From Micromonospora chokoriensis (GTDB taxonomy: Bacteria; Actinomycetota; Actinomycetes; Mycobacteriales; Micromonosporaceae): a stretch of 64,000 bases of DNA. The notes beneath the pieces were generated by a model. The model was given only the letters and a program-made list of their open reading frames with translations, did no database searches and was not told the origin of the DNA. The position numbers were made by a program, and so were the translations under genes. Each line of letters opens with the position of its first letter. The stretch's first letter is position 1. This document shows, in pieces, positions 8,128 through 16,442 of this stretch. The stretch is taken from assembly GCF_900091505.1 (NCBI RefSeq), contig NZ_LT607409.1, forward strand, positions 868,001 to 932,000. Direction: 5' to 3'.

Positions 8128-8204
8128 TGGAGCCGCCTGACGGAATCGAACCGTCGACCTACGCATTACGAGTGCGTCGCTCTAGCCGACTGAGCTAAGG
8201 CGGC
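8128..8204 (-). tRNA. tRNA-Thr (CGT anticodon)
   Basis: A 77-nt tRNA read on the minus strand: acceptor stem GCCGCCT/AGGCGGC, D-arm TAGCTCAGTCGGCTAGAG, anticodon loop CTCGTAA with anticodon CGT, T-arm GGTTCGATTCC, and encoded CCA at 8128-8130. It decodes ACG, a common codon in this GC-rich genome. No integrase or attachment duplication is seen next to it. Confidence 0.95.
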
Positions 8205-8324
8205 AACGATCAGCAAGTGTACGGCACGCCCCGACCCACCACCGAACCGGATACCTCCGCCCACCTATGAGCACCAAGCGGACATCTGGTCGTTTGCCGG
8301 ACAGCAGATGATTCACGGCGGGAC

Positions 8325-8330
8325 TACGCT
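8325..8330 (+). promoter_or_regulatory. -10 element TACGCT, probably leaderless
   Basis: TACGCT lies 7 nt before the GTG at 8338, which would place transcription initiation at or beside the start codon. No ribosome site is seen. Confidence 0.4.
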
Positions 8331-8337
8331 GCGGCGG

Positions 8338-10089
8338 GTGAGCGACGAACGCGACCATCCCGGCCACCCGCACGACGCCACCGAACGCCCTGATCCGGTG
8401 CCGACCGAACGCGCCGCCCACCGGCCGAGCAGCACCGACCCGCTTGAGCTGGGCTTCACGCCCCGCAAGCCGGTGCCGTGGCTGGCACCGTTCCTGCTGA
8501 TCAGCACCGGCATCCGCACGCTGCTGGCGGTGCTGTTCGGGGCGTACCTGGACAAGCGCGAGTTGCAGAACGCGTTCGACGACGGCGTCTTCCGCCAGGT
8601 GGGGCCGGACGGCGGGCTGTGGCTGGACTACGTGGCGGACCTGGGCGACGGCTTCAACGCCACCTACTCGGTGGCGTACCTGCTGGCGCAGCCCGAGCTG
8701 ACGGTGGACGGGCACCGGCTGCCCCGGGCGCAGACACTGGTCATGGGTGGTGACCAGGTGTACCCGTCGGCGGCCTACGCCTCGTACGAGGACCGGTGCA
8801 AGGGGCCCTACCAGGCCGCGCTGCCGGTGTCGCCGCCGGAGAAGCCCACGCTCTTCGCGGTGCCGGGCAACCACGACTGGTACGACGGTCTGACCGCGTT
8901 CCTGCGGTTGTTCGTCCGCTCCCGGGACCGGAACTTCGCCGGGTGGCGCACCGGCCAGTCGCGGTCGTACTTCGCGGTCGAGCTGGCGGCGGGCTGGTGG
9001 CTTCTCGGTGTGGACGACCAGTCCGGCTCGTACCTGGACGACCCGCAGTTGGCCTACTTCGACGAGGTGGCCCGCCGACTCGGCCCGGAGTCGAAGGTGA
9101 TCATCGCAGCGCCGGCGCCGACCTGGGTCAAGGCGGCCGACAGCCCGACGGCGTACGACTCGATCGACTACTTCATCCGGACGATCATCGATCCGACCGG
9201 GGCGCGGGTGCGGTTGCTGATCTCCGGCGACCTGCACCACTACGCCCGCTACTCCGGGCCGGACCGGCAACTGATCACGTGCGGTGGGGGCGGCGCATAC
9301 CTCTACCCCACCCACAAGCTGCCCGAGCACATCGAGGTGCCACCGCGCGACACCCTGGCGCGCCGGGCCAGCTCCTCCCAGCCGTACGACCTGGTGGCCC
9401 GCTATCCGGACGCGGCCCGCTCCCGTCGCTACGGCTGGGGCATCCTCCCGCGGCTGCCGTTCCGCAATCCGGGCTTCACCACCCTGCTCGGCATCCTGCA
9501 CACCCTGCTGATGCTGGCCATGGCGGGCGCGACGGCGAACTGGGCGGACAGCACGGGTCAGCGGCTGTTCAGCGTCCCACTGGTGGTGATGGTGCTCGTG
9601 ACGGTGCTGGCGGCGATCCTCTTCGCCAAGCCGCCGAGCGCGGGCGGCAAGCGGCACGTACGGCACGGGATTCTCGGCGTCAGCCACGGCGTGGCGCAGG
9701 TGGCCCTCGCGGCGGCCGGCACCTGGGCGTGGTTGGCCCTGCCGTTCTACGACTGGCCGTGGCCGCTGCCGGCGGTCGCCGCGGCGGTGCTCTACGGTCC
9801 GGTGATCGGCCTGGTGGCCAGCCAGTTGGTGGCCGCGTACCTGCTGGTGGCGGGCTCGTTCGGGGTGAACGTCAACGAACTCTTCGCCGGTCAGGGCATC
9901 GAGGACTCGAAGGTGTTCCTGCGGTTGCGCATCGACCCGGACGGCACGCTGACGATCTTCCCGATCGCCGTGGACCGGGTGTCCCGGGACTGGCAGGTGA
10001 ACCCGGACCAGTCCCCCACCGCAAGTTGGCTGACCCCGAAGACCACCCTGGCCCCCCGCCTGGCGGAACCCCCCACGGTCCTGTCCTGA
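8338..10089 (+). CDS. membrane-bound metallophosphoesterase
   Basis: A 583-residue calcineurin-type phosphoesterase joined to a membrane domain. One hydrophobic segment lies near residues 40-60. The catalytic domain (about 100-340) shows GGDQVYP, GNHDWYDG and GDLHHYAR, the Asp/Asn/His metal ligands of a dinuclear site. Four C-terminal helices (about 380-400, 415-435, 455-480 and 485-515) precede a cytosolic tail. The start is set at GTG 8338, 7 nt after a TANNNT box; an upstream in-frame ATG at 8308 is less likely. The substrate is unknown. It ends at a strong palindrome shared with the convergent ricT. Confidence 0.85.
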   Translation: MSDERDHPGHPHDATERPDPVPTERAAHRPSSTDPLELGFTPRKPVPWLAPFLLISTGIRTLLAVLFGAYLDKRELQNAFDDGVFRQVGPDGGLWLDYVADLGDGFNATYSVAYLLAQPELTVDGHRLPRAQTLVMGGDQVYPSAAYASYEDRCKGPYQAALPVSPPEKPTLFAVPGNHDWYDGLTAFLRLFVRSRDRNFAGWRTGQSRSYFAVELAAGWWLLGVDDQSGSYLDDPQLAYFDEVARRLGPESKVIIAAPAPTWVKAADSPTAYDSIDYFIRTIIDPTGARVRLLISGDLHHYARYSGPDRQLITCGGGGAYLYPTHKLPEHIEVPPRDTLARRASSSQPYDLVARYPDAARSRRYGWGILPRLPFRNPGFTTLLGILHTLLMLAMAGATANWADSTGQRLFSVPLVVMVLVTVLAAILFAKPPSAGGKRHVRHGILGVSHGVAQVALAAAGTWAWLALPFYDWPWPLPAVAAAVLYGPVIGLVASQLVAAYLLVAGSFGVNVNELFAGQGIEDSKVFLRLRIDPDGTLTIFPIAVDRVSRDWQVNPDQSPTASWLTPKTTLAPRLAEPPTVLS

Positions 10090-10103
10090 CCCGCCGAGCG
10101 CAG

Positions 10104-10161
10104 GTGATCAAGAGGTTTGCGTCAGGAATCGCGCCGGACATGACGCAAACCTCTTGATCAC
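10104..10161. terminator. 21-bp perfect palindrome between convergent genes
   Basis: Arms at 10104-10124 and 10141-10161 are perfect reverse complements with a 16-nt loop, and each contains GATC near its outer end. It lies between the ends of the metallophosphoesterase and ricT, so it can act as a bidirectional terminator, although neither side has a clear U-tract. Confidence 0.8.
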
Positions 10162-10184
10162 CGCCGCCGGGGGCGGGCGGGGGG

Positions 10185-11024
10185 TTAGGGCTTGTAGTGC
10201 TGGTCGTGGGCTTGGCGGGGGGCGCAGACGGAGGCGCGGGAGCAGGAGCAGCGGGAGCCGTCGGCGTCGAGGCGGACCGTCACCGCGTCGCGGGGGACGC
10301 TGTGGCCGACCACCCGGCCGTCGCCCTCGGGCGTGGAGACCCGGCTGCCGACCGCCGGGGCCGTCTCCTGGAAGCGCTGGTACAGCGGATGTTCGTACTT
10401 CAGGCAGCACATCAGCCGGCCGCACGCACCGGAGATGCGCAGCGGATTCAGCGGCAGGTCCTGGTCCTTCGCCATCCGGATGGTCACCGGCTCGAAGTCG
10501 GTCAGGAAGGTGGCGCAGCACAGGTCCCGACCGCAGGAGCCGATGCCGCCCTGCACGCGCGCCGAGTCACGGGCGGAGAGCTGACGCAGCTCGACCCGGC
10601 AGTGCAGGGTGGCGCCCAGGTCGCGGACCAGGGAGCGGAAGTCCACCCGGTGCGGTGCGGTGAAGTACACGGTGCTGCGCTCGCCGCCGCCCTCGGCGGA
10701 GCTGAGCACGTGGTCGACGGCCACCACCTTCATCGGCAGGCCGTGCGAGCGGATGAGCCGCTTCGCGGCCACCTTGGCCTCGGCCTTACGGCGACGCAGC
10801 GCCTCGTCCCGCCGCAGGTCGTCGTCGGCGGCCAGCCCCAGCAACCGGGGGAAACCGTCAGTCTCCTCGGTCACCCACTGCGCGGCCCACACACACTCCG
10901 CCACCTCGGGCCCGTCGTCGGTGGGCACCAGCACCTTGTCGCCGACCTGCGGGCGCAACTCACCGGGATCGAGATAGTAGAGGCGCCCGTACCGGTTGAA
11001 GCTGACCGCGCAGAGCATGCCCAT
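10185..11024 (-). CDS. ricT: PSP1-domain protein RicT-like
   Basis: A 279-residue PSP1 (YaaT/RicT) family protein. In Bacillus, RicT with RicA and RicF forms an Fe-S complex affecting RNase Y and phosphorelays. The central domain carries the conserved cysteines in CGRDLCCATF (about residue 165) and CGRLMCCLKYEHP (about 200). The C-terminus adds a further cysteine-rich segment (SRCSCSRASVC), not part of the core family. RicA/RicF partners are not seen nearby. Its position near holB is conserved in actinobacteria (from memory). Confidence 0.88.
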   Translation of the reverse strand: MGMLCAVSFNRYGRLYYLDPGELRPQVGDKVLVPTDDGPEVAECVWAAQWVTEETDGFPRLLGLAADDDLRRDEALRRRKAEAKVAAKRLIRSHGLPMKVVAVDHVLSSAEGGGERSTVYFTAPHRVDFRSLVRDLGATLHCRVELRQLSARDSARVQGGIGSCGRDLCCATFLTDFEPVTIRMAKDQDLPLNPLRISGACGRLMCCLKYEHPLYQRFQETAPAVGSRVSTPEGDGRVVGHSVPRDAVTVRLDADGSRCSCSRASVCAPRQAHDQHYKP

Positions 11025-11227
11025 CCCCCCACCCTACGACGCCTTCGCGCCGGAGAGCACCTCGGTCGATGACGACACCCCATCCATGACCGTCGAATCG
11101 ACCTATTGCCGGACGGCCCGTCGTGCCGTTGCCCCTCGCCCGGACGGTTGAATCCGGGCCCAGGCAGGAGACAAGACGCACCCGACAGCGTTGAGTGAAG
11201 GCATACCTGCGGGGGGTGCAGGGGGGA
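11025..11227. other. intergenic stretch, no gene
   Basis: Together with the terminator that follows, this 305-bp gap (11025-11329) holds the upstream region of ricT on its left. No open frame with gene-like features is seen. Confidence 0.5.
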
Positions 11228-11287
11228 AGACCACGGCGTCGCCGGGGAGCCGACTCAGGTCAGCGCCCGTGGGCGACGCCGTGGTCT
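11228..11287 (-). terminator. 16-bp stem terminator after the EbfC/EspC/WXG operon
   Basis: Perfect 16-bp arms at 11228-11243 and 11272-11287 around a 28-nt loop, lying 42 bp past the stop of the last operon gene. There is no U-tract, as is common in high-GC actinobacteria. Confidence 0.75.
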
Positions 11288-11329
11288 GTCCGGGACCGGT
11301 GCGGCAGCGGTCGGAGAACCGGGGGCCGG

Positions 11330-12010
11330 CTACCAGCCGACCCGGGTGGGCTGGTCGTAGTGGGGGCGCCCCTGCACCGGCGGCCGCCACGTCGCCTCGG
11401 CGAGGCTCGGCGCCCACTGACGCAGCAGTGTCTCCGCACCGTCGTACGCCACGCAGAGCACCGCCAGCACCCGTGCGGCGATCTCGGCCGCGTCGGCCAC
11501 GCCGGGGCCGACCGGCCCGGGCCGCGGCGACGCACCGCTGGCGGTGGCGGCGACCACGGCCACCGCTTCCGCGGAGCGCAGCACATCGGCCAGTGTCCGG
11601 GCCAGCGCGAGTCGGCTGCCCTCCACCCAGTCGGCGAGAGCGTCGGCGTAGCCGGCTGTGGATTCGAGCCGGCCGACGAGGCTGTCCGGCCCCTCGTCGA
11701 GGTGGTGCAGCAGTGCCGCCCGCTGCTGCCCGTACGCCGTGGCGGCCGGGCCGGACCAGAGCGCCGCGTCGGTGAGCGCGGCGGAGACGTCGTCGTACCC
11801 CCGGACGAGCCGGCGCACCGCGTGCCCGGCGTCGGCGAGCGGCGCGGGGTGCAGGTCGAGGAAGCCGCGAACCGCGTCGCCCGGCAGCACCTGCATCCGA
11901 CGCAGCAACGGCCATACCCGGTGCCCCTCCGGGACTCCCGCCGCGATGAGGGAGTCCACCCGGCGCAGCAGGTCGAGGCCGGGCTCGGCGAGCCGGTCCA
12001 GGGCGTCCAT
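11330..12010 (-). CDS. WXG-motif helical protein, T7SS-associated
   Basis: A 226-residue helical, alanine-rich protein with a WSGPAATAY turn near residue 88, the W-x-G hairpin of WXG100-type proteins, here within a longer chain of two helical bundles. No signal peptide. Its ATG (12010) overlaps the TGA of the EspC-like gene. It is likely the heterodimer partner or substrate in a type VII secretion context. A GTG immediately upstream (12013) is an alternative start. Confidence 0.65.
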   Translation of the reverse strand: MDALDRLAEPGLDLLRRVDSLIAAGVPEGHRVWPLLRRMQVLPGDAVRGFLDLHPAPLADAGHAVRRLVRGYDDVSAALTDAALWSGPAATAYGQQRAALLHHLDEGPDSLVGRLESTAGYADALADWVEGSRLALARTLADVLRSAEAVAVVAATASGASPRPGPVGPGVADAAEIAARVLAVLCVAYDGAETLLRQWAPSLAEATWRPPVQGRPHYDQPTRVGW

Positions 12011-12315
12011 CACAGCTCTCCGGCGAGCCGGCGGCGGGCGGCCCGGTCGACGTCGGCATAGCGGTCGGCCGCCTCCCGTACCGCCGCGGCGGCGGCGGCC
12101 AGTCGACCGGCGGCGGCGTGGGCCTCTCGGGCCCGGTCGTCGGTGGCGGTGGCCCACTGCCGGTGCAACGCACGACCGATCTCGCCGGGCCGACCCGGGG
12201 CGTCGGCACCGAACGCGGCCTGGGGCGGGTCGGTGGCGGTGACGGTGTGCGAGACGGCGGTGAGCGTGGCGCTCGCCTCGTCCAGTCGGGCAGAGAGCGC
12301 GCGCAGTGTGTCCAT
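12010..12315 (-). CDS. EspC-like T7SS target protein
   Basis: A 101-residue alpha-helical protein of the T7SS-ESX EspC type. It is alanine-rich with a helix-turn-helix layout and a C-terminal YADVD, which matches the YxxxD/E export motif. It starts 1 nt after the EbfC-like stop and ends overlapping the WXG-type gene, giving a compact three-gene operon. Confidence 0.7.
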   Translation of the reverse strand: MDTLRALSARLDEASATLTAVSHTVTATDPPQAAFGADAPGRPGEIGRALHRQWATATDDRAREAHAAAGRLAAAAAAVREAADRYADVDRAARRRLAGEL

Positions 12316-12316
12316 C

Positions 12317-12646
12317 TCAGGCTCCCGCGAGCGGTCGGTAGGCGGCGAACGTCTCGTTGTGCAGCTTTTCCCGGGCCCATTCGGCGGCGTCCGCCGCCGC
12401 GGTGACCGCAGCCTGCACGGAGCCGGCCACGTCCCGAGGGCTGCGGGTGTGCAGCGGCCCGAGGAACCGGACGTCGGTGATCCGCCCACCGGCGGTGACC
12501 ACCACCTCGACCAGACCGTCCGGCGACCGGACGGTCACCTCGACGGTCGACACCGCCTGGTCGAACTCGGCCTGCAGCGACTCGATGCGACGGTAGCGCC
12601 GCACCGCCTCCTCGATCCAGGCTTCGTCGATCTCCCCCCGCGGCAT
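12317..12646 (-). CDS. YbaB/EbfC family nucleoid-associated protein
   Basis: A 109-residue YbaB/EbfC family protein: a long N-terminal helix, then VEVTVRSPDGLVEVVVTAGGRITDVRF, the central beta-sheet of the fold, and a C-terminal helix. Classical EbfC binds DNA as a dimer; many actinobacterial paralogues sit in T7SS-type operons with EspC/WXG proteins, as here. The ATG is chosen for GGAGGAG about 8 nt upstream. It is distinct from the housekeeping EbfC, which usually lies between dnaX and recR. Confidence 0.8.
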   Translation of the reverse strand: MPRGEIDEAWIEEAVRRYRRIESLQAEFDQAVSTVEVTVRSPDGLVEVVVTAGGRITDVRFLGPLHTRSPRDVAGSVQAAVTAAADAAEWAREKLHNETFAAYRPLAGA

Positions 12647-12769
12647 GGGCCGACTCCTCCCGGGTGATCCCTCACTCAGCGTGCGCTCACCGTCACCACG
12701 GCACACGGACCGTACCGCACAGCAATCGGGCCTGTCGATGCCTGTGGACAACGGTCGGAGGGGTGCGGG

Positions 12770-14035
12770 TCAGCCCTTCCAGAGGGCGAGCATCATCGCC
12801 TCGACAGCGATCCGCGGTTTCACGTTCGCCTCGATGGCCGCCCGGCAGGCGAGCACGGCTTCCAGCCGGCGCAGCGCCCCCTCGGCGTCCCACTTCTGCG
12901 CGCCGGCACCGGCCAACGCGGCGGTGTCGGTGTGCACCGGGGCGACGGGCGCGCGCAACGCCATCGTGAGCGCGTCCCGGTAGAAGCCCGCCAGGTCGAC
13001 GAGCGCCCGGTCCAGCGCGTCCCGCTGGGCCCGGGTGGCCCGGGACTTCTGCCGCTTCTCCAACTCCTTGAGCTGACCCGCGGCACCCCGGATCGCGCCG
13101 GACGCGCCCCGGCCGGTGCCACCCGCGCCGAGCGCGGTCTCCAGTGCCGCCCGCTCGGCCACGTCGGCCTCGGTGACCGACGCCGCTGCCTCCGCCTCGG
13201 CCGCCTCGATCAGTGCGGACGCCGCGTCGAACGCCGCGCCGACACCTGTCAACCGGCGCGGCACCGCGAGCACCGCCTCGCGCCGCTTGCGTGCCTCCGG
13301 GTCGCGGGCCAGGCGACGGGCCCGACCCACGTGCCCCTGCGCGGCCGCCGCCGCCCACTGCGCCACGTCGGGCGCGATGCCGTCCCGACGGGCCAGCACC
13401 TCGGCCACCGCGGTGGCCGGCGGCTGCCGCAGAGGTACGACCCGACAGCGCGAGCGGATGGTCACCGAGATGTCGTCCGGGTGGGTGGACGGGGCACAGA
13501 GCAGGAAGACCGTACGCGGTGGAGGTTCCTCGATCGCCTTGAGCAGCGCGTTGCCGGCGGCCTCGGTGAGCCGGTCGGCGTCCTCGATGACCACCACCTG
13601 CCAGCGCCCGCCCGAGGGGGTGCTGGCCGCCCGCAGCACCAGCGCGCGCATCTCGTTGACGCCGATGGACAGCCCTTCCGGCACCACCAGCCGGACGTCG
13701 GCGTGGGTGCCGCCCATCGTGGTGCGGCAGCCGGGGCACTCACCGCAGCCGGTGCCGTGCACGCACTGGAGCGCGGCGGCGAACGCCCGGGCGGCGACCG
13801 AGCGGCCGGAGCCGGGAGGGCCGGTGAAGATCCAGGCGTGCGTCATCCCGGCGGCCGGGTCCACCCCGCCGGGCGGGGCATCGCCGGCGGGCGCGTCGGC
13901 GTCGCCGGCGGGGATCAGCGCGGGTGCCCGGTCGACCGCGCCCGCGCGCAGCACGGCGGCCGCTGCGGCGGCGGCCCGGCGCAGCTCGGTCACCGCCTCG
14001 TCCTGACCGACCAGGTCGGCGAAGACGTCCGGCAT
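12770..14035 (-). CDS. holB: DNA polymerase III delta-prime subunit
   Basis: A 421-residue AAA+ clamp-loader subunit. VFADLVGQDEAV opens the protein; the P-loop GPPGSGRS has Arg in place of the catalytic Lys, in line with the non-hydrolysing delta-prime role. The zinc module is CVHGTGCGECPGC, then VVIEDADRLTEAAGNALLKAIEEPP (Walker B/sensor) and TIRSRC with the arginine finger. A proline/alanine-rich insert at about residues 35-60 is unusual. The ATG overlaps the tmk stop, so the two are co-translated. Confidence 0.93.
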   Translation of the reverse strand: MPDVFADLVGQDEAVTELRRAAAAAAAVLRAGAVDRAPALIPAGDADAPAGDAPPGGVDPAAGMTHAWIFTGPPGSGRSVAARAFAAALQCVHGTGCGECPGCRTTMGGTHADVRLVVPEGLSIGVNEMRALVLRAASTPSGGRWQVVVIEDADRLTEAAGNALLKAIEEPPPRTVFLLCAPSTHPDDISVTIRSRCRVVPLRQPPATAVAEVLARRDGIAPDVAQWAAAAAQGHVGRARRLARDPEARKRREAVLAVPRRLTGVGAAFDAASALIEAAEAEAAASVTEADVAERAALETALGAGGTGRGASGAIRGAAGQLKELEKRQKSRATRAQRDALDRALVDLAGFYRDALTMALRAPVAPVHTDTAALAGAGAQKWDAEGALRRLEAVLACRAAIEANVKPRIAVEAMMLALWKG

Positions 14036-16224
14036 CAGGTCTTGTGCTCCATCGTCACCAGCTCCGCGTCGGATAACTCGGGCTGCACCGAGGTGTCCGG
14101 GCCCTGCGCCGGCCGGGGGTGCACGATGCCGCCCGGGCTGCCGAGCATCTCCTCGACCCGGCGGACCACCTGCCCGGTGATCTCGTCGGCCGGTCGGGAC
14201 GCGTCGAGGACCAGGTAGCGCTTCGGGTCGGCGGCGGCGAGGTCGAGGAAGGCGTACCGGACCCGCTCGTGGAAGGCGACCGACTCGGCCTCCAGCCGGT
14301 CGGTGCCGGCGTTGCGCGAGACGACCCGGGACAGGCCGGTGTGCGGCTCGACGTCCAGCAGCACCACCAGGTCGGGCTTGAGCCCACCGGTGGCCCAGGA
14401 GGAGAGCCAGGAGACCTCGTCGACGGGCAGCGTCCGGCCCGCGCCCTGGTATGCCAGGGACGAGTCGACGTACCGGTCGCTGATCACCACTCCGCCCCGG
14501 ACCAGCGCGGGCCGGACCACTGTGGCCACGTGGTGCGCGCGGTCGGCGGCGTAGAGCAGCGCCTCGGCCCGCGGCGAGGGGGCCTCGTCGCCGGAAGTGT
14601 CCAGCACCAGCGACCGGATCCGCTGACCGACAGCTGTCGCTCCCGGTTCCCGGGTGACCACCACGTCACGCCCCTGGCCGCGCAGCCGCTCGGCGAGCGC
14701 GGCGAGCTGGGTGGACTTGCCGGCGCCCTCGCCGCCCTCGAACACCACGAACAGCCCGGTGGAGACGAACGGCTCGGACGGCATCAGCGGACGGCCCCGG
14801 ATCGAGCCCCAGAGGTCGGCGAGGACGGGGACGCCCTTCTTGTCGTCCATCTGGCCGAACGCGCTGATCCCGGCGAAGATGCCGGCCGCACCGGCGGCGA
14901 GCAGCAGCAACCGGGTCGAGGAGATGGACACGCCCAGGTCGGCGATCTCCAGCTTGCGGGAGCCACCGACACCGGCGAGCAGGCTGCTCAGGGCGATGGC
15001 CAGGATCAGCACCAGCCGGGTGCCGATCTGCACCACGGCGAAGACCCGGCCGCGTACCTCGTCCTTGATCTCGCCACCGAGCAGTGTGGTGCCGGCCAGG
15101 AAGGCCATGCCGGCACCGGCGCCGACCAGCACCGCGCCGACGATCGCCATGGACAGGTGGATGGCGAAGGCGAGGGTCATCACGGCGGCGCTGGCCAGCA
15201 CGATGCTCATGCCGAACCAGCGACGCCGGGACATCTCCTTGACGATCATCGGCCCGAGCCCGATGCCGAGCGCGAGGCCGACGAAGATGGCGCCGAAGAG
15301 CAGGGAGAACGCGGCGTCGCCGGCACCGAGTGAGCTGGCGAAGAACTTCGCGGTGCCGATGACGATGCCGCCGCCGGCGAACGCGCCCAGGATGCCGAGG
15401 ACCAGCCCGCGCACCAGCGGGGTCTGTCCGATGAACTGCCAGCCCTCCTTGAACTGGCGCAGCATGCCCTGCTCCTGGCGGTCAGCCTCGGCGGTTTGCC
15501 CCTGGCTGATCTCCTTGATGCCGAACGCGACGACGAGGGCGGTTGCCAGTCGGGAGAAGGCGTTGAACCAGAGCGCCAGCTGGGCCGGCTCGGCCCAGTC
15601 CGGGAAGTTGTCGCCGGTCACGCCCCGGACGCTGCGGTCCAGGCCGGCGCTGACGGCGGCGGCGAGCACCGGGGTCAGGCCGTAGGTGGTGATGAGCGTG
15701 AGCTGGTTGGCCGCTTCGAGGCGGGCGCGCGGGATCAGGTTGGGAACCGCGGCCTCCTTGGCCGGGATCCAGATCAGTGTGATCGACTCGATGAGGAAGG
15801 TGGCGACGGTAGCCCACAGGACCACCACCGCGCCGCTGGCGCCGACGAGCGCGACCATCGGGATCGAGGCGAAGAGCACGAACCGGAGCAGGTCGCAGAT
15901 GACCATCGTCCAGCGTCTGTCGAACCGGTCGGCGAGCACGCCGGCGATCGGCCCGAGCACCAGCGCGGGCAGCAGACGGATCGCGATGACGCCACCGAAG
16001 ACCGCACCCTGGGCGGTGCTGCCCTCGACCTGGGAGGAGGCGAAGACCGAGGTGGCCAGCAGGCCGAGCCAGTCACCGAAGGAGGCCGCGCCGAGCACGA
16101 TCCAGAGCCTGCGGAACGGCTGGATGCGCAGAACTGACCGGATGGCGGCATAGCCGGACGGATCGACCTGACCGCCGCTGGGCTGGTTGGCAGCGGCATC
16201 GGGCCGACCGCCGGAGCGCGACAC
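14035..16224 (-). CDS. tmk: MFS transporter-dTMP kinase fusion
   Basis: A 729-residue fusion. Residues about 25-460 form an MFS-type bundle of 11-12 helices (RIQPFRRLWIVLGAASFGDWLG start). Residues about 485-700 are thymidylate kinase, with P-loop FEGGEGAGKST, TREPG, the SDRYVDSSLAYQG lid region and LLDVEP. The kinase makes dTDP from dTMP; the transporter half may move a nucleoside or lipid but its substrate is unknown. The fusion is characteristic of this family of actinomycetes. The GTG start at 16224 has no good ribosome site. The best one, GGAGGT, precedes an in-frame ATC at 16257. Confidence 0.92.
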   Translation of the reverse strand: MSRSGGRPDAAANQPSGGQVDPSGYAAIRSVLRIQPFRRLWIVLGAASFGDWLGLLATSVFASSQVEGSTAQGAVFGGVIAIRLLPALVLGPIAGVLADRFDRRWTMVICDLLRFVLFASIPMVALVGASGAVVVLWATVATFLIESITLIWIPAKEAAVPNLIPRARLEAANQLTLITTYGLTPVLAAAVSAGLDRSVRGVTGDNFPDWAEPAQLALWFNAFSRLATALVVAFGIKEISQGQTAEADRQEQGMLRQFKEGWQFIGQTPLVRGLVLGILGAFAGGGIVIGTAKFFASSLGAGDAAFSLLFGAIFVGLALGIGLGPMIVKEMSRRRWFGMSIVLASAAVMTLAFAIHLSMAIVGAVLVGAGAGMAFLAGTTLLGGEIKDEVRGRVFAVVQIGTRLVLILAIALSSLLAGVGGSRKLEIADLGVSISSTRLLLLAAGAAGIFAGISAFGQMDDKKGVPVLADLWGSIRGRPLMPSEPFVSTGLFVVFEGGEGAGKSTQLAALAERLRGQGRDVVVTREPGATAVGQRIRSLVLDTSGDEAPSPRAEALLYAADRAHHVATVVRPALVRGGVVISDRYVDSSLAYQGAGRTLPVDEVSWLSSWATGGLKPDLVVLLDVEPHTGLSRVVSRNAGTDRLEAESVAFHERVRYAFLDLAAADPKRYLVLDASRPADEITGQVVRRVEEMLGSPGGIVHPRPAQGPDTSVQPELSDAELVTMEHKT

Positions 16225-16430
16225 GCCGGGCGACTCGCCGCTGTTCTGGCTTTCGATGGCCGTACCTCCACGTGCCGGCCCATGGCTGGGCGCCTCCGGT
16301 GGAACACTCTAGACCCGGTGGGGGGCCACCCCACCGGCGACATTCTCCTGCTCGCTGAGCCTAGGCCGCCGGAGCCACCGGCCGCAGCCCGGACGTACGC
16401 GAGGGTATTTCGCATTCGCCGTCGGACAGT

Positions 16431-16436
16431 TAGCGT
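16431..16436 (+). promoter_or_regulatory. -10 element TAGCGT, probably leaderless
   Basis: TAGCGT lies 6 nt before the GTG of the PLP enzyme, and no ribosome site separates them. Confidence 0.35.
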
Positions 16437-16442
16437 GCACAC

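Noticed and set aside
8128..8204. tRNA-Thr as an integration site of a mobile element
   Set aside because: No integrase, no duplicated tRNA 3' end and no change of gene style are seen on either side.
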